Part shown: positions 16,018 through 22,569 of the stretch, one piece after another
Position numbering within the stretch: the first letter of the stretch is position 1
How the letters are laid out: each line of letters opens with the position of its first letter
DNA from: Candidatus Vogelbacteria bacterium
GTDB taxonomy: Bacteria > Patescibacteria > Paceibacteria > UBA9973 > UBA12445
DNA length: 23,462 bases
Reading direction: 5' to 3'
NCBI GenBank assembly: GCA_016201425.1
Contig: JACQCW010000001.1
Coordinates: 1 to 23,462, forward strand
Made by a program: the position numbers and the translations under genes
The notes under the pieces: model-generated
Told to the model about the DNA's origin: nothing
Seen by the model: the letters and a program-made list of their open reading frames with translations, nothing else
Databases searched by the model: none

Positions 16018-16023
16018 TATCCC

Positions 16024-16737
16024 ATGGATATCATTTTATATTTGTTCACTTTTATTTTTGGCGCGATAGTTGGTAGTTTCTTGAATGTTGTAGTTTTTCG
16101 TTATAACACCGGTCGTTCAATTGTAACTGGTAGGTCCGCCTGCATGTCATGTGCGCGACAGCTTGAATGGTACAATATGCTACCGCTTCTCAGTTTTACA
16201 CTTCAAAAAGGAAGGTGTACAAACTGTTATTCCAAAATCTCCGGGCAATACTTTATCGTGGAGCTCCTTACCGCAATAATAGCCGTAGCTTTGTATGGTA
16301 GATTCGGATTAAGTCCGTTGATGTTACTTTATTCTTTAATTTTCTCTATCTTAATCGTCATTGCTGTATATGATATTCGACACCAGATTATTCCTGATGG
16401 ATTAGTTTACCTTCTCACAATAGTTGCTGCTCTGCGACTCATATATTTATTTCTAAATGTTTCTCAGGGTTTAGCTATCTCTGGTGTGGAGAGCGGTTTT
16501 TTTGGGTTTTTATTTCTTGGCTCGTTTTGGTTTGTTTCTTCTGGAACATGGATGGGATTCGGTGATGCGAAGTTGGCTTTAGGTCTAGGAATGTTAAATT
16601 CCCTCTGTTTTGGTTTAACTGCTATGATTTTCGCTTTTTGGATTGGGGCTGTTATTGGCGTTTTGTTTAACTTTTTTGTAAAGAAAAATTTTTTTGATAA
16701 TTACGTCAATTACTCTTGTAAATTACCCAAAGTTTAG
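16024..16737 (+). CDS. pilD: Prepilin peptidase PilD, probably truncated at the C-terminus
   Basis: The 237-aa product is a membrane aspartyl protease that cleaves and N-methylates prepilins. FGAIVGSFLNVVVFR opens the N-terminal domain. Cys40, Cys43, Cys65 and Cys68 form the zinc site of the methylase loop. The catalytic Asp117 (VYDIRHQIIPD) and Asp181 (GFGDAKL) are present. After IGAVIGVLFNFFVKK the sequence no longer resembles the family: the usual last loop and membrane helix with a PFGPFLALG-like block are missing and replaced by NFFDNYVNYSCKLPKV. The end overlaps, in another frame, the remains of a minor pilin that lacks its own N-terminus. A deletion across the two genes explains both. 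Activity is uncertain, since both aspartates remain. Confidence 0.85.
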   Translation: MDIILYLFTFIFGAIVGSFLNVVVFRYNTGRSIVTGRSACMSCARQLEWYNMLPLLSFTLQKGRCTNCYSKISGQYFIVELLTAIIAVALYGRFGLSPLMLLYSLIFSILIVIAVYDIRHQIIPDGLVYLLTIVAALRLIYLFLNVSQGLAISGVESGFFGFLFLGSFWFVSSGTWMGFGDAKLALGLGMLNSLCFGLTAMIFAFWIGAVIGVLFNFFVKKNFFDNYVNYSCKLPKV

Positions 16738-17317
16738 CAACAAACTTTCCCTGGACCTTTTGGCGGAGGACATTGCGCTCTCTGTTAGACAGGCTCAAAT
16801 TTACGGCTCCTCAGTTCTTGGGGCAAGGAGTGGCTCTGGTACCACAAAGGCTTTTAGTGCTTACGGTGTACATTTTGACGACCCTGCAAATTATCCAACA
16901 GAGTATAACTACATTTTATTTGCCGATATTAATGGATCAAGGACGTACAATGGCCTGGAGGCGGGGACTCGGGGTTTTGTTTGCCCTCTTTTTGGTGGCC
17001 CGGTGGAAGACCAAGAGTGTTTACAGATTTTTAAGGTTACCGGGTTCAACAGGGTGAGGTCGTTGTGTCTGGGATACGCAGATGAAGTGCCAGACCAAAG
17101 AGTGGCTGCGTGCGATAGAAGTGACAAGCAGATTGGGTCAATGGACATTGTCTTCATCAGACCCAACCTTAACCCCAAGTTTTCTCTTAAAAATAAATTA
17201 GGCATCGATATTCCCTCGGTCAATGTGTCTAATGTGGGTATAATTCTGGAGTCATCCGGTGGTGAATATACGAAGACGATTGTAATATGGAAAACTGGCC
17301 AAATATCAGTGGAATAA
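16694..17317 (+). pseudogene. Minor pilin (FimT/GspH-like) lacking its signal and N-terminal helix
   Basis: The readable protein is about 207 aa from a TTG at 16694. IITSITLVNYPKFSNKL followed by DLLAEDIALSVRQAQIYG is what normally follows the GFTLIE hydrophobic helix in FimT/GspH-like minor pilins, and the ending WKTGQISVE is also typical. The prepilin signal (G|FTLIE and the first part of the helix) is absent; the frame is closed upstream by TAA at 16679-16681. There is no ATG and no Shine-Dalgarno near the start, and the 5' part overlaps the pilD 3' end by 44 bases. It is best read as a gene that lost its 5' end in the deletion that also cut pilD. A frameshift fusion with pilD at the A5T7 run is an alternative. 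Confidence 0.6.
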
Positions 17318-17319
17318 AT

Positions 17320-17928
17320 ATGAAGAACGGATTTACGTTAATTGAAATTATTGTCTCAGTCGCAATCTTCACGGTGGTTATGACTGTAACTATGGGAGCT
17401 CTTTTGACGCTTAATGATTCAAGCCGCAAAGCTCAAGCACTTCGGACAGTTATAGACAATTTAAATTTTTCTCTTGAGGACATGAATAGAAAAGTGAGAA
17501 CAGGGGACAACTACCAATGTTTTGTTTTACCTAGCGATGTTATTGATACCATAACGCAGAAGATTACGGATTGCCCTGGTGGTGGAGGTCAGGCTGTTCT
17601 TTTGCGTACTCAGGAGATGTTTGACGATACTCATCCTCTGTGGATTGTGTATATGTTTGACGTCGATGCTGCTGGGAAAGGGAGCATTTATCTTAGGTCT
17701 GGAACGGAAGATGGTGGACAGATCCATTTGGTGCCTGGTAAGTTTGCGATAACAGCTCCACAGGTCGACGTGAGGCGAGCAGAGTTTAGGGTTGTTGGCG
17801 CAGAAAGTCATGTACCAAAAACTAAACCTATGATCATCGTAAATATTGCTGGCGTTGTCGATCTGGCAAAAGAGAAACTCAGAACGGATTTTAGTCTACA
17901 AACAGCAATATCTCAAAGGGGTATTTAA
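17320..17928 (+). CDS. Minor pilin (PulG/ComGF-like prepilin)
   Basis: The 202-aa product begins MKNG|FTLIEIIVSVAIFTVV, a short class III signal with cleavage after Gly4 and Glu at +5. A globular domain of mixed strands follows, with cysteines at FVLP-flanking and DCPGGG positions. The ORF is open up to an ATG at 17287, but that start would add 11 residues overlapping the previous gene and displace the signal, so 17320 is chosen. It begins 2 bases after the previous stop. It is likely a minor pilin that helps start pilus assembly. Confidence 0.85.
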   Translation: MKNGFTLIEIIVSVAIFTVVMTVTMGALLTLNDSSRKAQALRTVIDNLNFSLEDMNRKVRTGDNYQCFVLPSDVIDTITQKITDCPGGGGQAVLLRTQEMFDDTHPLWIVYMFDVDAAGKGSIYLRSGTEDGGQIHLVPGKFAITAPQVDVRRAEFRVVGAESHVPKTKPMIIVNIAGVVDLAKEKLRTDFSLQTAISQRGI

Positions 17929-17940
17929 TAAAGTCTTTAT

Positions 17941-18633
17941 ATGAAAGATCATACGATTAAAAAACAAAACACCGTGTACGGCTTTTCTCTCTTAGAAACA
18001 CTTGTTGCTATATCTATTCTTATGATGACAATCGTTGGGCCGCTTGAGCTGGCATCGAAAGGCATTGTATTTGCCGATTATGTTAAGGATGAAATAACTG
18101 GTTTTTATTTGGCACAGGAAGCGATTGAGGCCATTAGAAATATTCGTGATACAAATATAAAAAATAGTAGTTCGTGGCTCTCGGGAATAAGAGAAAAGTG
18201 CATTAATAGTGCAGGTGTAGCGAGTGTCCCGTGCCGGATCGATATTTGGGACTTTTCTCCTAACAAAGGTTATGGCCTGGAAAAGTGTCCAGGGGCGTGT
18301 CTCCTGGATGATCAAAAAAAATGGGAAAAGATGGAGGTCGTTGATGTTGGAGACAGTCGTGGAACAGTTAAATTATACGGCTATAATTTTACCGATGATA
18401 TAAAGAGTAGCGCGACGCCCGGTGATTCCATGTTTTCAAGAAGGATTACTATCACACCAATTAGTTATATGGGAAAGGGTTTGACCGCTGAGCAGGTGGC
18501 AGAGACCCAGTTTGATCCTTCTGGAATAGATGAGGTGAATGTAACCGTTGAGGTTTATTGGAGTCGGTCGTCACTTCAAGGTATTTACGCAGAGAGAAAT
18601 GTGACTGTCAGTGAAAATATGTTTAGTATATAA
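17941..18633 (+). CDS. Minor pilin (PilV-like prepilin)
   Basis: The 230-aa product has leader MKDHTIKKQNTVYG and cleavage site G14|FSLLETLVAISILMM with Glu at +5, followed by GFYLAQEAIEAIRNIRD, which is the usual PilV/PulI-like continuation (AQEAIE, RNIRD). The globular domain contains several cysteines and WDFSPNKGYG. It lies 12 bases after the previous minor pilin and 3 bases before the next, so the genes form one transcription unit. Minor pilins of this type form the priming tip complex. Confidence 0.85.
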   Translation: MKDHTIKKQNTVYGFSLLETLVAISILMMTIVGPLELASKGIVFADYVKDEITGFYLAQEAIEAIRNIRDTNIKNSSSWLSGIREKCINSAGVASVPCRIDIWDFSPNKGYGLEKCPGACLLDDQKKWEKMEVVDVGDSRGTVKLYGYNFTDDIKSSATPGDSMFSRRITITPISYMGKGLTAEQVAETQFDPSGIDEVNVTVEVYWSRSSLQGIYAERNVTVSENMFSI

Positions 18634-18636
18634 AAA

Positions 18637-19215
18637 ATGAACATTACAAAAAAACATAATACTGGATTTGTTTTGCTTTTCGCTCTTTTGATATCAAGTA
18701 TATTGCTTGCAACTGGACTCGGCATATCTCGTCTTATGGTCCGGCAAATTTCTCTGGCATCACTCAGTCGAGAATCGCAAGTCGCTTTTTTTGCTGCAGA
18801 TAGCGGAATGGAGTGTGCCGTACACTGGAGAATATTTGGTAAATTCAATCCCGTGGTTCCGCCGGCCACGGCCGACTCGCGATCAATCTATTGTAACGGA
18901 TATGTGATTAAAGATACTTTGCCGACTAAAGATGGTCTTTTACTTGGAACAAACACGAGCTGTAATGCGTACGGCGAACCGCCAGAGAAAAATATTATTA
19001 ATGGTAGCAGTATGAGCTGTTTTATCTTTCCAATCTCGGTTGATCCAAATGCGACTATAGATGGTCTCAGGCGTGGTGCATGTGCGTTCGTGGTGGTTGA
19101 TGAGTCTGATCCAACAGGGTTGACTACCAAAATTACATCGAATGGTTATAATAAGTGCGACCTGTCTCTTCCTGATGCTCTTCAGAGGACGTTGGAATTG
19201 ACCTTGGTGAATTAG
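18637..19215 (+). CDS. PilX-like minor pilus protein
   Basis: The 192-aa product starts MNITKKHNTG|FVLLFALLISSILLATGLG. It has the basic leader, Gly before Phe and the hydrophobic helix of a prepilin but no Glu at +5 (Phe15 instead), which matches PilX/GspK-type proteins that sit at the pilus tip. SRESQVAFFAADSGMECA follows, the usual PilX-N continuation (AFFAADSGxECA). Six or more cysteines are seen in the globular part. It is the last pilus gene, 13 bases before ligA. Confidence 0.83.
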   Translation: MNITKKHNTGFVLLFALLISSILLATGLGISRLMVRQISLASLSRESQVAFFAADSGMECAVHWRIFGKFNPVVPPATADSRSIYCNGYVIKDTLPTKDGLLLGTNTSCNAYGEPPEKNIINGSSMSCFIFPISVDPNATIDGLRRGACAFVVVDESDPTGLTTKITSNGYNKCDLSLPDALQRTLELTLVN

Positions 19216-19228
19216 TCGTTGTAATCGG

Positions 19229-21241
19229 ATGGCAGAGGACTTAAAAAAAATTAAAGAAAGAATTGAAAAGCTACGTGAGGTTATAAACCGGGAGCGGTAT
19301 TTGTATCATGTCCTTGATAAGCAGGGGATGTCTGACGAGGCGCTCGACTCGCTTAAGTATGAATTGGCAAATCTAGAGAGCCACTATCCACAATTTATAA
19401 CTCCTGATTCTCCCACGCAACGCGTAGCGGGTAAGGCACTCGATAAGTTTGAGAAGGTCAAGCACGATGTTTCGCAATGGTCATTTAATGATGCCTTTAG
19501 CGAAGAGGATATTAGAGAATTTGATGCGCGTGTAAAAAAATTTCTATCCGATGAGGGTGTTCATGCTAAGGATATTGCGTACACATGCGAGCTCAAGATC
19601 GATGGATTTAAAGTGGTTTTAACTTATGAAAAAGGATTTTTGAAGACGGCGGCCACGCGCGGTGATGGAGTGGTTGGTGAAAATGTGACAGCCAATGTTA
19701 GAACTATAGAATCAATTCCCCTTAAACTTGAAAAGTCTCTCAACTTAACCGCCGAAGGAGAAGTTTGGATGGGTAAAAAAGATTTTGATAAGTTGAACAA
19801 GAGACAAGAGAAGAAGGGGTTGTTGACATTTGCTAATCCCAGAAATGTTTCAGCTGGCACAATTCGGCAACTTGACCCGAAGATAGTTTCAGAGAGGAAA
19901 CTCCAAGCATTTGTTTATGACTTGCCAAAATCAGATGGACACATTCCGGATTCGCAGCTTGATGAGTTAAGGTTGCTTCAGGATCTTGGATTTAAAATAA
20001 ATAAAAATTTTAGATACTGTAAGAATGTTGATGAGGCTGTTGCATACTGGAGAGAGTGGGGCAAGAAACACGAGAAGGAGGACTACTGGATAGACGGTGT
20101 TGTACTTAAGGTGGATAGCAGGAAGTATCAAAATATTTTGGGATATACAGGCAAGGCTCCCAGGTGGGCGATCGCTTTCAAATTTCGTGCAAAACAGGCG
20201 ACAACAAAGTTACTCGAGATTAAGGTGCAGGTCGGTAGGACTGGTAAATTGACTCCAGTGGCAGTTCTTGAGCCGGTGCTTTTGGCGGGCTCGACGGTTT
20301 CACACGCAACTTTACACAATGAAGACGAAATTGGTCGTCTCGATGTTAGGGTTGGTGACACCGTGATAATTGAGAAGGCTGGTGATGTTATCCCGAGTGT
20401 CGTTTCTGTGATCAAAGATTTGCGCATTGGCCACGAAAAAAAGTTTGCCTTCCCGACGCACTGCCCGGTTTGCGGAAGTAAGGCGGTTAGACTTCCCGGC
20501 GAAGCCGATCACAAATGTATCAATCCTCATTGTTTCGCGAAGGAGAGGAGAAAGCTTTACTACTTCACATCAAAAAGTGCCTTCGATATTAATCATTTGG
20601 GCCCAGCGATTATAGATCTTCTTGCCGACAATGATCTTATCTCTACGCCAGCTGATATATTTAGACTTGAGAAAGTGGGGATTGAGGCTTTGCCGAGAAT
20701 GGGAGAGAAGTCAGCACAAAATTTACTTGATGCGATACATGCGCGGAGAAAAATAAGCCTGGCAAGATTAATTATTTCATTAGGTATCCCACAGGTTGGT
20801 GAAGAAACAGCTTACGATATTGCGAAACATTTTAGAACGATCGGAAATTTAAAGAAAGCCACCCAAGAAGAACTTTTATCGGTCTATGGGGTTGGTGAAG
20901 TTACTGCTAAATCTATTTTTGAATGGTTTAAGAATCAGGTGAACCAGAATCTGCTTAGTGACCTATTGAGTGTGGTGAAAGTCGAGGGTGAGGAGATTAT
21001 TAAGGAGAAGACTGGTCCGCTTGCCGGGAAGAGTTTTGTATTTACTGGCACTCTTCAGGGCCTGGAACGTGAACAAGCCAAACAGCTTGTTCGAAATAGT
21101 GGAGGCGAAGTTTCAGAGTCGGTTTCAAAAGAAACAAGTTACGTTGTTGTTGGCGCAAATCCTGGATCAAAATACGACAAAGCTCAAAAGCTTGGAGTAA
21201 AAGTTTTGAATGAGAAGGAGTTTTTGAAATTCGTTGGTTAA
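19229..21241 (+). CDS. ligA: NAD-dependent DNA ligase LigA
   Basis: The 670-aa product has the full LigA order: domain Ia (NRERYLYHVLDKQGMSDEALD), adenylation domain with the active lysine Lys123 in CELKIDGFKV, OB fold (GRTGKLTPVAVLEPV), Cys4 zinc finger (Cys412, Cys415, Cys430, Cys435), helix-hairpin-helix region (ARLIISLGIPQVGEETA) and a C-terminal BRCT domain from about residue 590 (GKSFVFTGTLQGLEREQAK). Length is normal. It seals nicks in replication and repair using NAD+. It follows the last pilus gene by 13 bases, so it may be read through from the pilus operon. Confidence 0.97.
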   Translation: MAEDLKKIKERIEKLREVINRERYLYHVLDKQGMSDEALDSLKYELANLESHYPQFITPDSPTQRVAGKALDKFEKVKHDVSQWSFNDAFSEEDIREFDARVKKFLSDEGVHAKDIAYTCELKIDGFKVVLTYEKGFLKTAATRGDGVVGENVTANVRTIESIPLKLEKSLNLTAEGEVWMGKKDFDKLNKRQEKKGLLTFANPRNVSAGTIRQLDPKIVSERKLQAFVYDLPKSDGHIPDSQLDELRLLQDLGFKINKNFRYCKNVDEAVAYWREWGKKHEKEDYWIDGVVLKVDSRKYQNILGYTGKAPRWAIAFKFRAKQATTKLLEIKVQVGRTGKLTPVAVLEPVLLAGSTVSHATLHNEDEIGRLDVRVGDTVIIEKAGDVIPSVVSVIKDLRIGHEKKFAFPTHCPVCGSKAVRLPGEADHKCINPHCFAKERRKLYYFTSKSAFDINHLGPAIIDLLADNDLISTPADIFRLEKVGIEALPRMGEKSAQNLLDAIHARRKISLARLIISLGIPQVGEETAYDIAKHFRTIGNLKKATQEELLSVYGVGEVTAKSIFEWFKNQVNQNLLSDLLSVVKVEGEEIIKEKTGPLAGKSFVFTGTLQGLEREQAKQLVRNSGGEVSESVSKETSYVVVGANPGSKYDKAQKLGVKVLNEKEFLKFVG

Positions 21242-21242
21242 T

Positions 21243-21271
21243 TTGCGTCAAGTCTCTCAATTTGTTAGGAT
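21243..21271 (+). promoter_or_regulatory. Promoter of hicBA, predicted leaderless
   Basis: TTGCGT (21243-21248) and TAGGAT (21266-21271) are 17 bases apart, with TGT directly before the -10. The -10 ends 6 bases before the ATG at 21278, so the transcript should start on the ATG. Confidence 0.5.
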
Positions 21272-21277
21272 GTGACC

Positions 21278-21541
21278 ATGAAATTGATCGTGGAACAATA
21301 CGTAAATAATCGTCTTAAGCAGGCCAAATATGAATTGGATAAGGATATTAATGACTGGATTGGTTGGGTTGACAGTGTGCCTGGAGTGTATGCTCAGGCC
21401 GGCACGCTTGAGGATGTTAGGGAGCAGTTAGGCGAAATTCTTGAGGAACAATTGTTGTTGTCACTACACGATGGAGCAATCCCCGGTGATTTAGGTGTTG
21501 AATTTAAAAACTTCCATGTTGAAACCGCTATCGCGTCGTGA
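21278..21541 (+). CDS. hicB: HicB-like antitoxin
   Basis: The 87-aa product has the HicB partial RNase-H-like fold: an N-terminal strand region, then DWIGWVDSVPGVYAQAGTLEDVREQL, the typical GxVxxxPGxxAxGxTxExA pattern, then a helix EILEEQLLLSLHDG. HicB binds and blocks the HicA mRNA nuclease. No helix-turn-helix or ribbon-helix-helix extension is present, so DNA binding is not evident. The frame is also open to a GTG at 21272, but the ATG at 21278 coincides with the predicted transcription start. It overlaps hicA by 26 bases. The order antitoxin-toxin and overlap support a TA operon. Confidence 0.8.
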   Translation: MKLIVEQYVNNRLKQAKYELDKDINDWIGWVDSVPGVYAQAGTLEDVREQLGEILEEQLLLSLHDGAIPGDLGVEFKNFHVETAIAS

Positions 21542-21701
21542 GTTAATTCGCCAACTGAAGAATCTTGGTTTTCGCGGCCCGTTCAGTGGTGGAAAACACG
21601 AATATATGGAGCGCGATGGACTTAATATTACAATTCCGAATCCTCACAAAAAAGATATTTCTGGTAAGTTAGTTCAAATAATTTTCAAACAGATTAAATA
21701 A
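21516..21701 (+). CDS. hicA: HicA-like mRNA interferase toxin
   Basis: The 61-aa product has the HicA/YcfA double-stranded RNA-binding-like fold: LSRRELIRQLKNLGFRG, GGKHEYM with His28 in the catalytic position, and TIPNPHKKDISGKLVQIIFKQ at the end. Length is usual for HicA. HicA cleaves mRNA and halts translation when free of HicB. The start ATG 21516 lies inside hicB in another frame; upstream in-frame codons reach 21495 but the N-terminus beginning at 21516 matches the family. Confidence 0.85.
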   Translation: MLKPLSRRELIRQLKNLGFRGPFSGGKHEYMERDGLNITIPNPHKKDISGKLVQIIFKQIK

Positions 21702-21714
21702 ATCCCGGTCTTTC

Positions 21715-21744
21715 TTGACTGTACTCGGCCACAAATGGTAGTTT
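21715..21744 (+). promoter_or_regulatory. Possible promoter of the 21803 gene
   Basis: TTGACT (21715-21720) lies 18 bases before TAGTTT (21739-21744), which is preceded by TGG. The -10 match is modest. A leader of about 50 bases with a Shine-Dalgarno would result. Confidence 0.3.
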
Positions 21745-21784
21745 GATTGCGGACTCAAGTTTGTTTTTTGTAAATTATTGACCG

Positions 21785-21794
21785 AAGGAGGAGG
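21785..21794 (+). promoter_or_regulatory. Strong Shine-Dalgarno of the 21803 gene
   Basis: AAGGAGGAGG lies 8 bases before the ATG at 21803. It is the only extended match to the anti-Shine-Dalgarno seen directly before a gene in this window. Confidence 0.75.
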
Positions 21795-21802
21795 TTAATT
21801 AG

Positions 21803-22180
21803 ATGAAGAGACTTGTTTTTGGTGAAGGATTGATGTCGCCGTCGCTTGACGGAAGTAAAAGATTTACGATTCGTAAATATCGTGAGGGTTCTCATGATTT
21901 TAAGAAGGATGAAGTCGTTCTCGGTGAGTTCAAGGATGGTCTCTCTATTGTTCTCAGAATTACTGATGATATTTTGAAAGACAGTTTTCGAAAGTTGCAA
22001 AGACCCAAAAAGAATGTAAACAAGAACGGATACTATTTCGATAAATCTTATTTCAATGATTTGGCAGCCTGGTATCCTGATTTAAGCTGGGACGATACGG
22101 GGGCAGTTATCTGTTTTGAGATCTTGAGAGTTGAAGGTGTGCCTGTTGTAAGTTTCAACGATCACGCTCCAAAGGAGTAA
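21803..22180 (+). CDS. Small ASCH/PUA-like domain protein
   Basis: The 125-aa product has no recognised closest family, but GSKRFTIRKYREGSHDFKKDEVVLGEF followed by strands (SIVLRITDD) recalls the ASCH fold of the PUA superfamily, in which a TIR block and a later GE-containing strand line a nucleic-acid-binding groove. The C-terminal half has conserved-looking aromatics (YYFDKSYFNDLAAWYPDLSWDD). It is a single-gene unit with its own Shine-Dalgarno and terminator, lying between hicBA and gatC. ASCH proteins are thought to bind RNA or modified nucleosides. Confidence in the gene is high, in the domain moderate. Confidence 0.7.
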   Translation: MKRLVFGEGLMSPSLDGSKRFTIRKYREGSHDFKKDEVVLGEFKDGLSIVLRITDDILKDSFRKLQRPKKNVNKNGYYFDKSYFNDLAAWYPDLSWDDTGAVICFEILRVEGVPVVSFNDHAPKE

Positions 22181-22191
22181 TATCGATAGGT

Positions 22192-22215
22192 GGCCTGATT
22201 AATTTCAGGCCTTTT
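22192..22215 (+). terminator. Intrinsic terminator after the ASCH-like gene
   Basis: GGCCTGA (22192-22198) pairs with TCAGGCC (22205-22211) around TTAATT, followed by TTTT and further A/T-rich bases. It lies 11 bases after the stop codon and isolates the unit from gatC. Confidence 0.9.
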
Positions 22216-22248
22216 AATTTTTAACCAACCTTTATAATTCGTTGTTCT

Positions 22249-22257
22249 TGTGATAAT
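22249..22257 (+). promoter_or_regulatory. Extended -10 promoter of gatCA
   Basis: TGT (22249-22251) plus GATAAT (22252-22257) form an extended -10 ending 8 bases before the ATG at 22266. The leader would be about 2 bases. No -35 or Shine-Dalgarno is visible. Confidence 0.45.
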
Positions 22258-22265
22258 ATTTAAAA

Positions 22266-22568
22266 ATGATCACCAAGGAGGAGATAGATAAATTGGCGAT
22301 ATTGGCCAGAATTGAGATGGATGACGAAGAGAAAAATTCCCTAATGGGGGATTTGGAATCTATTTTGGGCTATGTATCGGAGTTGGCGAACGCACCGATT
22401 GTTGAGGGAGAGATGGATCTGGGTGATCATGTAAATATTTTTAGGGAAGATGAGGGCGTGATCGAACCGGGTCTTTACACTGACAAGATTTTGGCTGATG
22501 CTCCAAGAGTTGAAAATTGGTATCTAGTTGTAAAACAAATAATTGGCGAAAAGGGCGAGAGAAAATAA
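22266..22568 (+). CDS. gatC: Asp/Glu-tRNA amidotransferase subunit C
   Basis: The 100-aa product has the GatC pattern: ITKEEIDKLAILARIEMDDEE at the start, LESILGYVSEL in the middle, and a C-terminal DAPRVENWYLVVKQII segment that wraps around GatA. GatC stabilises the GatCAB complex, which converts Glu-tRNA(Gln) to Gln-tRNA(Gln) and, in many bacteria, Asp-tRNA(Asn) to Asn-tRNA(Asn). Length is normal. It ends one base before gatA, an operon arrangement. Confidence 0.95.
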   Translation: MITKEEIDKLAILARIEMDDEEKNSLMGDLESILGYVSELANAPIVEGEMDLGDHVNIFREDEGVIEPGLYTDKILADAPRVENWYLVVKQIIGEKGERK

Positions 22569-22569
22569 T

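Noticed and set aside
15991..16023. In-frame ATG upstream of the chosen pilD start
   Set aside because: The codon is in the loop of the 12-bp hairpin and upstream of the pilD -10; ATG 16024 begins directly with the membrane helix.
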